Source of the DNA: Candidatus Melainabacteria bacterium | GTDB lineage: Bacteria > Cyanobacteriota > Vampirovibrionia > Obscuribacterales > Obscuribacteraceae | Direction: 5' to 3' | Assembly: GCA_003151275.1 (NCBI GenBank) | Contig: PLXC01000101.1 | Span: 1 to 64,000 of the forward strand | DNA: 64,000 bases | Part shown: piece by piece, positions 1 to 9,086 of the stretch | How positions within the stretch are numbered: position 1 is the first letter of the stretch | Layout of the letters: every line of letters begins with the position of its first letter | Notes under the pieces: model-generated | What the model was told of the DNA's origin: nothing | Database searches by the model: none | Seen by the model: the letters and a program-made list of their open reading frames with translations, nothing else | Made by a program: the position numbers and the translations under genes

Positions 1-2
1 CG

Positions 3-104
3 TGGTTGCTGCAACGCTTTCCTCAAATAGTTGATCAATTCGAAGTAAATCTTGCAAAAGAGGCAGATTTGCTAGCAATTAAGATTGAGCAAGATAGCCA
101 TTAA
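3..104 (+). CDS. 3' end of an unidentified protein (partial)
   Basis: Reading frame 3 is open from the window edge to a TAA at 102-104 and gives 33 residues rich in Leu, Glu and Ile, starting WLLQRF and ending IEQDSH. The helical, charged composition looks protein-like, but it is too short to assign a family. The other two forward frames close within the first 35 bases. It could equally be chance; the upstream sequence would decide. Confidence 0.35.
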   Translation, partial: WLLQRFPQIVDQFEVNLAKEADLLAIKIEQDSH

Positions 105-518
105 TCGAAGCTGTCGACAGCAAGTTCGAATTTTGTCACTCTGTTAGTCTTTTGGCTGTCGACAGGTCTTGGTTATTGTCGACAGCAAGTCTGGATAGTA
201 GGCACCAGATAGGCCTGGTCTGTCGACAACCACCAGCGCCTCTTCTATGAGCGACTTTGCCAAAGAGCCCTTATGAAGAACGGTTCAACAAATTCAAAAG
301 ATGGTGATTTCGTATAACCTAGCATAAACCTGCTGGAAGACAATTACTCTCTCGTCGAGTCCGTTAAATGCCCCATTCGCGAAATTGATGGCGCTAGGTA
401 TGCGATATTGCTCGTGTTATAACTCGCTAGGGATGCTATTGGTTGCTGATCCGAGCACTTCTTTAACAGACCACTCTCAATAAAAAGGCAATTCGAGCAG
501 ACGTGATTCTTGCTCCGA
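105..518. other. Gene-free stretch with a palindrome cluster
   Basis: No convincing coding sequence is visible. The first part (111-229) holds four near-identical palindromes, annotated separately. The remainder, up to the 3' end of the minus-strand gene ending at 519, has no clear terminator or RNA. Confidence 0.5.
111..229. promoter_or_regulatory. Four CTGTCGACAG-type palindromes
   Basis: CTGTCGACAG occurs at 111-120 and 156-165, TTGTCGACAG at 176-185 and CTGTCGACAA at 220-229. Starts are 45, 20 and 44 bp apart. The first and third copies share the extension CAAGT. Repeated 10-bp dyads in non-coding DNA resemble a multi-site operator for a dimeric DNA-binding protein. They could also be a nucleoid or partition site. 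No regulator is adjacent in the window, so the function is inference. Confidence 0.45.
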
Positions 519-1631
519 TCATTGAAAACTGTCCGTGTTTAAATAGATCCAAACCATCACCGGAACTGGGTAATGTCCATTTGGATCGACGTACTGGTGC
601 ATGACCTCTTCCATTGAAGGCTTTGGTGATGTGCTCTTAGATAGGTCTGGCTGATCTTTTTTTGCGCCTTCGGTTGTCGCAATTATGTTGTGCTCGAACG
701 TGATTGCTATGTCGACCGCGTCAAGATTGTCCGGCGGAAGTGGTTTAAGCGGTGCAGCATTTTCTATTGCCCTTATAGCCGCTTGATCGACTATATTTAT
801 CCCTGAAGAGCGATTTACTCGTACATCAGAAACTTCTCCACTTTTGTGTACTTTAAAAAAGATCACTACTTGTGCTGTTTCTCTTTGTTTAGGAGGCAAC
901 CATGTTCTCATGATTCGTCTCTGTAGATCGGCAAAGTATGATCCATAGTCTGTTTGAGAATCATCGATTTTGGTTGCAGAATTCGTTTCTGAATTATGGT
1001 GAGATATTCTCTTTTCTGTTGTAGTTAGTTTTCGATCGGCGTTACGCAACTTTATCTCTACCGCCGGATCGTTCTTCAGTCGTAAAGCAGCAGCATATTC
1101 CATAGTGGCACCAACAAAATCGGCATTAGCCCTTGCTTTGTCACCGAGTTTCACTCGATCGTGAAAATTTTGGGAATTTTTACCCATTGTTTTTATCGCT
1201 TCTTCAACGCGCTCTAATGTGGTGGCATTGCGTCGATCATAAAAAAGAGCTTGGTGAAATTGTTTGAGGGCCAGATCGGGGTTTTTTCGCAAGGTCACTC
1301 CATAATCGCAATAGGCAGCTGTCAAACTGCTTAGCGCTTGACCATAGCCTGGATATATTTTTAACGCTTCTGAGAACTTTTGGATTGCAATTGGATAGTC
1401 CTGTGCTTTTAATGCCGCTCGACCGTCATTTTTTAACTTCACAGCTCTGGCTCGTGCCGACAAAATGCGATCAGCAGCACTGACAGGTTGAACGTTGGTT
1501 GGTTTGTTGACCAAACCGACGTCCGCGGCATTTGATTCTTGCAGCGGACTTACTGTCGGTGGATCTGCTGAGCTATCAGTAGAAGATACAACCCAAGCAA
1601 TGAGCAAAGAAAGTGGGTGTAATTTGCTCAT
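519..1631 (-). CDS. Secreted TPR protein with TonB-type C-terminal domain
   Basis: This 370-residue protein starts with a hydrophobic leader (about residues 4-22, ending near STDSSADP), so it is probably exported. Residues about 55-180 form TPR-like helices with patterns such as GRAALKAQDYPIAIQKFSEA. Residues about 225-310 match the TonB C-terminal fold: a helix ending in RTWLPPK, then a VVIFFKVHKSGEV strand, the SSG turn and AIRAIENAAPLKPLP. TPR plus TonB-C proteins are thought to act in envelope complexes rather than as classical energy transducers. The ATG at 1631 is preferred over TTG at 1634. The tail after the TonB domain (about 55 residues) contains VDPNG. The partner is unknown. Confidence 0.75.
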   Translation of the reverse strand: MSKLHPLSLLIAWVVSSTDSSADPPTVSPLQESNAADVGLVNKPTNVQPVSAADRILSARARAVKLKNDGRAALKAQDYPIAIQKFSEALKIYPGYGQALSSLTAAYCDYGVTLRKNPDLALKQFHQALFYDRRNATTLERVEEAIKTMGKNSQNFHDRVKLGDKARANADFVGATMEYAAALRLKNDPAVEIKLRNADRKLTTTEKRISHHNSETNSATKIDDSQTDYGSYFADLQRRIMRTWLPPKQRETAQVVIFFKVHKSGEVSDVRVNRSSGINIVDQAAIRAIENAAPLKPLPPDNLDAVDIAITFEHNIIATTEGAKKDQPDLSKSTSPKPSMEEVMHQYVDPNGHYPVPVMVWIYLNTDSFQ

Positions 1632-1671
1632 CAACTCGCTTCGCTGTCTTGAACGTAATGACTCTTACGAG

Positions 1672-1929
1672 TTATATTATCGAATCGTGGAAGATTTGTA
1701 ATTTCAAGAGACGGGTGCGCTGTCGTTCGAAACTAACAAGACGTCCAGGGGAATAGAAATTAGCCGTATGCACTTCTTGAAAGATGTTTCCATTCGGATC
1801 GACCGCTGGGGTCAGAAAGACTTAGAGCCGACTTGGAGGATAAAGATTTTGAAAGGCTCGGTTATATCCTGGCCAGGGATAAACTCTGAGATGTCGCATT
1901 GAGCCGGAATTCAGGTATTCTTGCGAAGT
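1672..1929 (-). pseudogene. Possible decayed coding remnant
   Basis: On the minus strand one frame reads through 1929-1672 with a single internal stop (TAA, rc of 1822-1824). Before the stop it gives a protein-like stretch ending YPWPGYNRAFQNLYPPSRL. After it comes VFLTPAVDPNGNIFQEV. The VDPNG motif also occurs near the C-terminus of the neighbouring gene at 519-1631. I read this as a possible degraded gene tail, but the composition could be accidental. The rest of the 1632-2107 gap shows nothing else. Confidence 0.25.
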
Positions 1930-2107
1930 CTAGACGTTGATCAAGTTATCGCAGCAAAAAAATTCTGAAGCACTGGCGCGAAAGAAACGTGCTTTCTGGC
2001 TGAACAGTTGGACAGTGCACACCAGAGCCAACCTACGCTTAAATACGGTAGTTGAGATCAGTCTTTGAATTTTCTTCATCGACGGCAGACGTTTTTCATC
2101 TGACAAA

Positions 2108-5100
2108 TTGGAGCCCATTCCCTTGCCCAGAACAGACGGCCTAAGATGTACGCTGGTGATAAGTCTAATTGTCTCATCAATAATGAACTGCGCAGCCGCT
2201 GAACAAGCCCTCGACAGAAGGGTGGTCGAGTTATCCTATTTCACGCAACTAGTTGCGCCTGAGCACTGGGACCCAACCACACCATTACCTCAAGATTTCG
2301 ATCAAGAGCAGCATTCATGGTGTGGAACTGGATTCAACGTGAACCGAATTAGAGCAGTAAATTTGGCTAACAGCAGACACTTTGCGGAAGCTATTGGAGA
2401 ATGGTCAAAAGTAATCGAACAATTACAATCAGCTCACTTCGTTTTTGATAGAGATGAAGCCTTCGCTCTAATCGAAAGAGCCCGCCTGTATGAGCATATC
2501 GGGCTAAACTCAGAAGCGCTAACCGACATTCAAGAGGCGTCTCGACTAACACAATTGAACGAAGAATGTCGACTGAGGCTAGCATTGCTGTCGATAGATT
2601 TAGGAGAAAATAGCTTAGCTGAAGTGCTATTGGCGAAAGCCGGCAACCTCTCCAATTCACACGACAAGCCAATTTATAAATATGTCTTGGCAGTGGCGCA
2701 GGGGAAATCTGGGAAGGTATCTACGGCGGTAAATTCGTTCATGGAAGCAGCCAAGCTGTTTGCTATCGACGGTTCGACCGCCTGTGCACAGGCATGTCTA
2801 GATGCGGCATTCAGCCTCAACAACGACAGCAGACGCAGAATTTCCAAACTTACACTCAGCGACTTGACGCCACCGAGGTCAAATTCCAAAGCAACTCTTC
2901 ATTTGCTTGAAGCTTTCGCTACACGCAAAGACATTTTTGAAAAAGGTGTACTGGAAGAGCTATTGTCTGTCGACGGTAAGGAAAGCGCCAATCGAAAACA
3001 AACTTTGTCGAAAAATCAAGCAGTTCGCGATTCCAGTGAAGTTTCAAAACCTACAATCGAAAAACTTGCAAACAATGGAATGCGAATTTCGATGTGGCTC
3101 AAACCAGAAGTTTGTGTTCTGAGCAGCGATGAACTGAAACACGTCTTGGGTAAACCCCTTCCTGCGTACGACGAGAGACACACGGAATATCGAGGCTCCA
3201 AAGTTTACAGAGTACCTGCAGGCTTGCTAGTGCTGGTCTCCAGAGAGGGCGGCTTCAACGCAATATGGTTGGCGCAAGTCTATTCTGCGAACACCGTATA
3301 TCCGCAACCTAGGCAACCAATACCATTTTTTTCTGGCGAATATCTAAAAGACCCTTTCTTTAAGACAGCCCTTGCTCGCGCTGACCGAAATAGTTTAGAG
3401 GTGTACGCACGTCTCGTTGAAGATACTCTTAAGAAAGACCCCACCAATGTGCAAGCGCTCACTTACAAAGCCGAAATCGCCGCGAAGCAACACGACCTCG
3501 AGCAAGCTCTAAGTGCGATAAATCAAGCGCTAAGATTACAATCGGCACAGTCGAAAAATGCTGCTCAGATAAGCGTAGACAGGGGTAATCCACTTCTAAT
3601 AGAAAAAGGTAATTATCTTCTGGAACAGAAAAAATTTGAGGAAGCTTTGACAATTTTTGAACAAGCGTTGCCGAAAGCGCCAGAAGCAGATCAACTGTAT
3701 CAGCGAGCGAAAGCAGAGATCGGAGTTGGGCAGTATGAATCTGCCAGAAAAGATTTGTCCGAGGCGGCTGACAGATATTTTTTCTGGGGGCGCATTACTC
3801 GCAGAGACGAGGCACGCGAACTACTCGCGGAAATAGGCACAAAGGATTTCGTAAAAAATCACGCTGCTGTAGGCGCAGTAGTCGCGACACAGTCCGAAAC
3901 TCTTGAAAGTGAGCGCAATAAAGCAAAGGAATTTAGGGAACAGGTAAACGCTGAGAGCCAGCTGAAAAATGCCGAGACGCTGCATCGCCAGCAAAAATTG
4001 ATAAACGAGAGATGCAAGGATGTACTGATCTCCATGTCGAAGGGTGCGACTAAACCGCTAAAGCTGACTGACGCGCTAGTCAACTTCGCAAGAACGGCCA
4101 CCGAGATGAAACAGCTGCCGGCTGCCCGAGCGTTACTCGATAGAGCGATACGAGCATACAGTTACGGCCCAATTTCAGAATATGACGGCTGCACTGGCCC
4201 CCTGATAAGGCAATTGATGATATTTCCGGATGAGCAAATAGGTGAACGTTTGCGCACCGTCGCAACGCGTTCTGAAACGTTCTGCGACGACGGAAACTTT
4301 CGAGGAAATCGTGACGATGCTTTTAATGACCTCATTATGCAGTATCGAGAAGAGCAGCAAATCGTTTTACTGCGAACAATGATAGATATTCGCGAAAGGC
4401 AATCAAAAAGTCCAAAAATTTCTTCAAAGTTTTGGCAGGACAGACTTAAATACGTTGAAGCAGAATTCGCAAAATATCCAGCCAACGTCTTACGACCGAA
4501 CTCGTTGAGCGCAAGAGAGCGTAATTTAAGTAACCGCATTACCCCCGGAATCTCTGAACAGTTTGATGCGTCGCTCAATGCAATTTCCGCAATGGAGCGT
4601 CTGATGCATCAATTGGACAGCACTTCAGAACGCAATACGAGCCTGATAGCAGATTGGAAGAGCTTTGTTCTTGAATTGAATTGCGAACCAGCACTAAAAC
4701 AAATGCTGCAATTTGCAGGACCCCTTGCGATTGCGAACGCCTATCTACAGAAATCAGCGCCAAAGCTAGCAGCCGACAGCGTTCATGAAGGAATAAACAA
4801 TCTACTTGATACAGATCTGGATTGCCTTATAGGCAGCCTAGCAAGTTTACGCTCTGCTGCAGAACTGAATCATGATTTTGTGCTTGCTGAATTAGCGTAT
4901 GAGCAAGCACTGGATAAGCTCGCCGTAGCTCAGGCGATCGAGCCCACCGCAATGTGGGAATTGAAACTTAGTCTTGCGGAACTGCTAATGAATCATCAAA
5001 GAGCTTTGTCAGATCAAGAAAAGGCTCGCGAATATCGAGGGAGAGCCGCAAAGCTTTTTGACGAATGTGAATCAAATCGGTCTCAAAAAGTTACGGTGCC

Positions 5101-5752
5101 AGAATCATATTCAAAGACTAAAATGGCAGTAAGGCGCATGATTGCCATGAAATACCCTGCATTGCAGAAATTAGACCTGCCCCACGGCGAAATAATCTAC
5201 CGAGAAATTGGCGCAGACAAGGAAGTTGAGAACTACATAGAGATCGGAGAACGAGGAATGATTGGAAGAGGACCAAGCGCTATAACTTTAGGTCCTACAA
5301 TCGAAATTCTGGTTAATGGGCGAACTCTAGACGAAAAGAGTTTTGAGCAATTGGATGCAGGTAATCTTGCGGAAGCAGAAAAAATTCTCATCGCGGCGTT
5401 GAGAGCGAAGCCCACGTCTGAAACCTTTGCGATGCTTGGCGAGTGCTGGTTTTTGAAAAAAGAAAAAAGCGGTGCGTTGCAGGCGTGTCTAATGGCACTT
5501 GACTTAGACAGTCGCAACGCACTGGCTATAGCTTTGAAGCAGCTGATAAGAGGCGAGGCGAGAACTGACAAAACTAAAACATTGATACTGCGGGCAGCAC
5601 TGGCAAAAAACTCGAAAGAGAATGCGGTTACTCAGGCATTATGCTTGTTGGCACTTCACAATAACACGCAGGCAAGGCAGATTCTGACGCAGTATCTAAG
5701 AAGACAGCCAAAATCTTTCGTCGCAAAACAACTATTACTCAGCTTGAGTTGA
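2108..5752 (+). CDS. Large secreted TPR-repeat protein
   Basis: The 1214-residue protein begins with a short N-region and a hydrophobic segment (about 14-27, LVISLIVSSIMNCAAA) followed by an Ala-rich cleavage-like site. TPR-like helices are visible at about 95-240 (AIGEWSKVIEQLQSAH, RDEAFALIERARLYEHIG), 440-560 (ALTYKAEIAAKQHDLEQALSAINQAL, KKFEEALTIFEQAL) and 1105-1214 (LAEAEKILIAALRAKPTSET). A charged coiled-coil-like part lies near 600-645. It is probably a periplasmic or outer-membrane scaffold; no catalytic motif is seen. The start is TTG at 2108 without a strong ribosome site, and no ATG occurs before residue 26. It stands alone on the plus strand and the precise role is unknown. Confidence 0.75.
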   Translation: MEPIPLPRTDGLRCTLVISLIVSSIMNCAAAEQALDRRVVELSYFTQLVAPEHWDPTTPLPQDFDQEQHSWCGTGFNVNRIRAVNLANSRHFAEAIGEWSKVIEQLQSAHFVFDRDEAFALIERARLYEHIGLNSEALTDIQEASRLTQLNEECRLRLALLSIDLGENSLAEVLLAKAGNLSNSHDKPIYKYVLAVAQGKSGKVSTAVNSFMEAAKLFAIDGSTACAQACLDAAFSLNNDSRRRISKLTLSDLTPPRSNSKATLHLLEAFATRKDIFEKGVLEELLSVDGKESANRKQTLSKNQAVRDSSEVSKPTIEKLANNGMRISMWLKPEVCVLSSDELKHVLGKPLPAYDERHTEYRGSKVYRVPAGLLVLVSREGGFNAIWLAQVYSANTVYPQPRQPIPFFSGEYLKDPFFKTALARADRNSLEVYARLVEDTLKKDPTNVQALTYKAEIAAKQHDLEQALSAINQALRLQSAQSKNAAQISVDRGNPLLIEKGNYLLEQKKFEEALTIFEQALPKAPEADQLYQRAKAEIGVGQYESARKDLSEAADRYFFWGRITRRDEARELLAEIGTKDFVKNHAAVGAVVATQSETLESERNKAKEFREQVNAESQLKNAETLHRQQKLINERCKDVLISMSKGATKPLKLTDALVNFARTATEMKQLPAARALLDRAIRAYSYGPISEYDGCTGPLIRQLMIFPDEQIGERLRTVATRSETFCDDGNFRGNRDDAFNDLIMQYREEQQIVLLRTMIDIRERQSKSPKISSKFWQDRLKYVEAEFAKYPANVLRPNSLSARERNLSNRITPGISEQFDASLNAISAMERLMHQLDSTSERNTSLIADWKSFVLELNCEPALKQMLQFAGPLAIANAYLQKSAPKLAADSVHEGINNLLDTDLDCLIGSLASLRSAAELNHDFVLAELAYEQALDKLAVAQAIEPTAMWELKLSLAELLMNHQRALSDQEKAREYRGRAAKLFDECESNRSQKVTVPESYSKTKMAVRRMIAMKYPALQKLDLPHGEIIYREIGADKEVENYIEIGERGMIGRGPSAITLGPTIEILVNGRTLDEKSFEQLDAGNLAEAEKILIAALRAKPTSETFAMLGECWFLKKEKSGALQACLMALDLDSRNALAIALKQLIRGEARTDKTKTLILRAALAKNSKENAVTQALCLLALHNNTQARQILTQYLRRQPKSFVAKQLLLSLS

Positions 5753-5907
5753 AGTTGAAGAGATAGCGGGGCTTGGGAAAAATAGTCCGCCACTATATGT
5801 GATACCAATTGCAAATAACATGGATCAAAAAGCTGATCCACTATCTGAGCGGCAGGCACCATTCATGGTCGCCTACAGCGTCGGTCTCTCGCCGGTAGTA
5901 TTGCATC

Positions 5908-5924
5908 ACCTCATGGTTCGTAGC
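5908..5924. repeat. 17-bp copy of the tRNA-Arg-like anticodon region
   Basis: ACCTCATGGTTCGTAGC here is identical to 7589-7605, which is the anticodon arm of the tRNA-Arg(ACG)-like sequence at 7563-7635. The two copies are in the same orientation and 1,681 bp apart. They bracket the two secreted-protein genes at 5999-7279. No T-arm or acceptor sequence accompanies this copy. Confidence 0.6.
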
Positions 5925-5998
5925 TGACCTTAAGGCGAATCACGGATGTTCTTTCAGCGCAGCAGCACCGAAGCCTTTAAACGGATAAGCATTGAATC

Positions 5999-6577
5999 TT
6001 ATTTCGGCAACTCTGGTTTTGGCTGGGCGAAAGTATGCTTGCCAATTTGCTGTACATCAAGTTCGAGGAATTGCTTCTCCGGTAGAATTCCAGGCCCGCG
6101 CATTAAGTACTTTTGAGCAATATCTCGACCATCAAATTCGATATCGAGATGGTAAATAGTAGGTTCCTTCCAGTAATCGCCTATCAAATCAAAGACAGCG
6201 ATATGTCCGAAACGGCGGGGCTCTCCAAAGCGTAACTTAGCGGCTGCCAGCGAAAGTTTTTTTTCTTCGTCGAAGAAAGCCTGCTGTTCAACTAAGGCTT
6301 TGCTTCTGTTACTGACCCACAAAATAGCCTGTACCTTTTTTGACGGATCTTTTGTTTGATAAAGTTCATAGCGGCCTGGATGCGAAACACTGTCGATCCT
6401 TCTAAAGACTTCATAGTGGTGCTCAGGAGTTTCTTGGGGAATATCGCTCGGATCGCCTTCCAGTGGATAATGGTGCGGCGTCCAAGGTTCCGCCGACGTG
6501 CTCGGCACGCTTAGAATATAGAGAATCGACAAAAAACTTTGAATAATCTCAACAGAAAACTTCCTGAAAGTGCGCAT
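5999..6577 (-). CDS. Hypothetical secreted protein
   Basis: The 192-residue product has a hydrophobic leader (residues 10-29) with a plausible cleavage after PSTSA. The mature part is polar and rich in aromatic residues (HHYEVFRRIDSV, RYELYQTKDPSKK). No family is recognised and no TM helix follows the leader. The ATG at 6577 is preceded by GAGGCCGG about 8 bases upstream. It lies 51 bp downstream of the co-oriented gene at 6629-7279, so the two may be one transcription unit. Both sit between the 17-bp repeats at 5908 and 7589. Confidence 0.6.
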   Translation of the reverse strand: MRTFRKFSVEIIQSFLSILYILSVPSTSAEPWTPHHYPLEGDPSDIPQETPEHHYEVFRRIDSVSHPGRYELYQTKDPSKKVQAILWVSNRSKALVEQQAFFDEEKKLSLAAAKLRFGEPRRFGHIAVFDLIGDYWKEPTIYHLDIEFDGRDIAQKYLMRGPGILPEKQFLELDVQQIGKHTFAQPKPELPK

Positions 6578-6628
6578 TTTTGACCGGCCTCAATTCGCCA
6601 AGATTACAAGACTTGAACTTATTTTTGT

Positions 6629-7279
6629 TCAAGGCATAGGTATACGCACACTATCACCAAAATAAAGCTTGAATTCATCACCAGCTCTTAAATCAATTAT
6701 CTTTCCCTTCTTTGCACAGAGAATTGTGAATGGAGGTCGAGTAAACGTTGCAATATCGATCATAAAATCTTCACCATCACGCTTGCCGTGGACAACTCCA
6801 CCACGACTGGTAAGCTGAGCGGATATTGGAATCATGCCGGTCCCCGGTTCGTTGATAGTTTCGATCCGAATGTGCAGTAGCGCGCGCTTTGTCATGTGCG
6901 CATCAGACGGCCAAGCATTAACGCTGGTCAGTGTACCTTTGATTACTGCTCCTTGTGTCAGAACGATAGTTCCATCATCAGCTAGAAGAGGTTCTAAGGT
7001 TTTTGCCTTAAACTCATCTCCTTCTTGGCTTGTATCGCTATTCACTGACGAAATTAGAATGATTGGAACTATTGTTTGCGCCGGAATTTCAGTGACATAT
7101 CCTTGAGCGGCCCTTGATAGAGGCTGACCCGACGAACTTTTCGCGTCGGTTGATTCGCCATGATTGGGCTTTAACTCCGAATTAATTCCTGATTCGTTAT
7201 TAGCTGAGTGCGCCGCCGGCGTCACAACGACCATGAATAGACCCAGCAAAAAATAAGTAGATTTATTTCGAATTGTCAT
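6629..7279 (-). CDS. Secreted protein with TrbI/VirB10-like beta region
   Basis: A 216-residue protein with an N-terminal signal (about residues 9-26, ending AHSANN). After a low-complexity linker, residues 85-215 show the pattern of beta-barrel proteins related to the TrbI/VirB10 C-terminal fold: a 'QTIVPIIL' strand, 'GDEFKAKTLEPLLADDG', 'LTQGAVIKGTLTSV' and later 'IRIETIN'. Such stand-alone proteins are common in environmental bacteria and need not belong to a secretion system; none is seen here. The start is ATG at 7279, nine bases after GAGGTGG, rather than TTG at 7288. It probably precedes 5999-6577 in one operon. Confidence 0.6.
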   Translation of the reverse strand: MTIRNKSTYFLLGLFMVVVTPAAHSANNESGINSELKPNHGESTDAKSSSGQPLSRAAQGYVTEIPAQTIVPIILISSVNSDTSQEGDEFKAKTLEPLLADDGTIVLTQGAVIKGTLTSVNAWPSDAHMTKRALLHIRIETINEPGTGMIPISAQLTSRGGVVHGKRDGEDFMIDIATFTRPPFTILCAKKGKIIDLRAGDEFKLYFGDSVRIPMP

Positions 7280-7562
7280 ATGAGCCAACCACCTCGACTT
7301 TGGAATTAAACCAGATCCGGACTTGCTTGTGTCAACACATTGTTCAAATTTCCGATTCTGATTGCTAGCACCGCATCTGGTGCATGGTTTGGAGCGCTCT
7401 GTTCAATAGTCAAGCAAGCCGACAATCTTTCTTCGACCTAAATCTAAGTTCTCGGAAATTTCTGCAGAAGGGGCCAATCAGGGGCCAATAGCAATTTCAA
7501 ACCACCCCAATAAAAAATCGGCACATCCTCGAAGACGGCCGATTGATCATGGTTTAAATTGG

Positions 7563-7635
7563 CGTGCCTGGAGAGATTCGAACTCCCGACCTCATGGTTC
7601 GTAGCCATCGCAGACCAAGCAGCACTCAATGGCAC
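7563..7635 (-). pseudogene. Degenerate tRNA-Arg(ACG)-like sequence
   Basis: The reverse complement is exactly 73 nt. The 3' half is canonical: anticodon loop CTACGAA (anticodon ACG), T-arm GGGAG-TTCGAAT-CTCTC, and the first five acceptor pairs (GTGCC/GGCAC) are intact. Acceptor pairs 6-7 and 27-43 are mismatched. The D-arm does not form: positions 10-13 AGTG face 22-25 TCTG, and A14 and G18G19 are not in place. I call it a tRNA pseudogene or the remnant of an integration site. The 5' end lies 7 bp after the stop codon of the minus-strand gene at 7643. A functional tRNA-Arg(ACG) should exist elsewhere. Confidence 0.5.
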
Positions 7636-7642
7636 TGTCCTC

Positions 7643-8413
7643 TTACACCGCTACAACTGTACCAACCGTAGCAAAATGCCAGGTGCCGTCTTTCATGCCG
7701 AAAGTCGCTTCGACACACCAGCCTGGCTGAATCAAGTCTGTCACGCCGCGTGGCACCGCTACTGGTCCAAGCTCCTGATAGTCATATTGATGGCTACCGG
7801 CACAATAAATGAAGTTAAGTCTGCCTGATTTCACTCGTGACACCATATACAGAGGCTCACCGCTATGACAATCTTCCCAGCCGGCAATAGCTTTCTTGTG
7901 TGAGAGTGCGTTTCGCAGGGTATTTTTTGCAAAGGCTGCTGCCACTATGGACTTGGTGTTCGTGATTTCAAAGTCCAAAAGAGACTCTAGTGGCAATAAG
8001 CAACATTCAATGCACCAGCCAATGAATTCGGACACGATCCTCGTCCACATCGTTTTCACTTCGGCCGTCGCATTCACCTTGTACTCCAGGAAGAAATGCC
8101 TGAAGCCCCGTAACCACGGTGAGATTGCTGCCATCTCGTATATGTCCACAGCCGCAGGGCGAGTTTTTGTTGCTCGTATCACTATAGTCGGTGCTACCAG
8201 CTGCGCCCGCAAAAGTGCATGACCAAAGCTATTGATATACTCTGTCAGCGCCATCATCGCACAGTCGTAGTCGCAAGCCGCGCCGTATTTGCGCTTTGAT
8301 TCCGCTCGACTCAAAAATCTGTTCATCGCCGATCTTATCGATACGGTCTTGGCACCAGATTTTGACGACGTGACGGAAACGGCGCCCACAGGTTGAACCG
8401 TCGTCTCTAACAA
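7643..8413 (-). CDS. Hypothetical protein, family not recognised
   Basis: The 256-residue product has no signal peptide or clear TM helix. It has many Cys, Trp and aromatic residues (EFIGWCIECCLLPLESLL, GWEDCHSGEPLYMVSRV). The C-terminal third looks beta-rich (RLNFIYCAGSHQYDYQELG, CVEATFGMKDGTWHFA). The start is TTG at 8413, eight bases after GGGAG; no ATG is available nearby. The gene ends 7 bp from the tRNA-Arg-like remnant, a position consistent with acquired DNA next to a tRNA site. I cannot assign a function. Confidence 0.55.
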   Translation of the reverse strand: MLETTVQPVGAVSVTSSKSGAKTVSIRSAMNRFLSRAESKRKYGAACDYDCAMMALTEYINSFGHALLRAQLVAPTIVIRATKTRPAAVDIYEMAAISPWLRGFRHFFLEYKVNATAEVKTMWTRIVSEFIGWCIECCLLPLESLLDFEITNTKSIVAAAFAKNTLRNALSHKKAIAGWEDCHSGEPLYMVSRVKSGRLNFIYCAGSHQYDYQELGPVAVPRGVTDLIQPGWCVEATFGMKDGTWHFATVGTVVAV

Positions 8414-8847
8414 TTACTTGTCTCCCTTAGGATTTACTGATGCTGATCTTCGGGTTATAAGCCCTGCTGATCAAGATCGTTGGATGTATGGCGAACAGAT
8501 ATAGTCCAGTCCAGACGGCAACCTTGGCGGTCTTTGCAATCTGGACTTACAAATTATATTCAGCACATCGAGCCATTGCTCTCATTGGACTCGCTGGTCC
8601 ACAAGAAACTTGGCCTGACCAGTCGGCAGGATTTTGATCTGTGATTACTTGAGCTACCGGATCGATTTTCGCGAGCACCGGCACCGTGATGGATTTGTAG
8701 TCAATGTCAATTTCTGACACTCGGTCATGGTTGATTGCTTTATGGACGAACAAGTTGGTATCACTGCAATAAATTGGGATAACCGTCAGGCAAGTGGGAT
8801 TGATTTGTGATCGGTTATTGATCGGAAATTTGGCATTTCCCTCCCCC
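8414..8847. other. Gene-poor stretch upstream of the TTG-started gene
   Basis: Nothing convincing is seen. A 100-codon minus-strand frame (8547-8849) would start inside the tRNA-Leu terminator and has no ribosome site, so I did not annotate it. The part next to 8413 must hold the promoter of the minus-strand gene, but no clear -35/-10 pair is visible. Confidence 0.4.
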
Positions 8848-8871
8848 AAAAAGAAAACCGCCTTTCGGCGG
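8848..8871 (-). terminator. Rho-independent terminator of tRNA-Leu
   Basis: On the minus strand CCGCC-GAAA-GGCGG is followed by TTTTCTTTTT. The stem is G+C-rich with a stable GAAA tetraloop, and it lies 14 bp downstream of tRNA-Leu. Confidence 0.85.
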
Positions 8872-8885
8872 AGATCCTGATTGCT

Positions 8886-8965
8886 TGGGCGAGCAGGGAC
8901 TTGAACCCTGACCCTTGCGGACTAGATCCTAAGTCTAGCGCGTCTGCCAATTCCGCCACTCGCCC
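8886..8965 (-). tRNA. tRNA-Leu (anticodon TAG)
   Basis: 80 nt. Acceptor GGGCGAG pairs with CTCGCCC, discriminator A. The anticodon arm is CTAGA-CTTAGGA-TCTAG, giving TAG (reads CUA). A class II variable arm (TCCGCAAGGGT) and T-arm CAGGG-TTCAAGT-CCCTG are present. No CCA is encoded. Confidence 0.93.
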
Positions 8966-9086
8966 AAAGTGGTCTTGCAAGGAGGCATATCAAAGAATAC
9001 CACGATCGGTTTAAGTTTGGCATTCAAGAGACATACAGCGCTGGGTTCCGCGTTAGGAATGTGCGATTAGCTCTTGAAAGCTGCCA

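Noticed and set aside
1930..2118. 62-codon minus-strand frame overlapping the 2108 start
   Set aside because: No start context, and it overlaps the start of the large TPR gene.
6629..7279. Type IV secretion component (VirB10/TrbI)
   Set aside because: Only a distant beta-region resemblance, and no other secretion gene is nearby.
7444..7635. 63-codon minus-strand frame
   Set aside because: It translates the tRNA-like sequence (NHEVGSSNLS is the typical translated tRNA pattern).
8547..8849. 100-codon minus-strand frame
   Set aside because: It begins in the tRNA-Leu terminator, has no ribosome site and no protein-like features.
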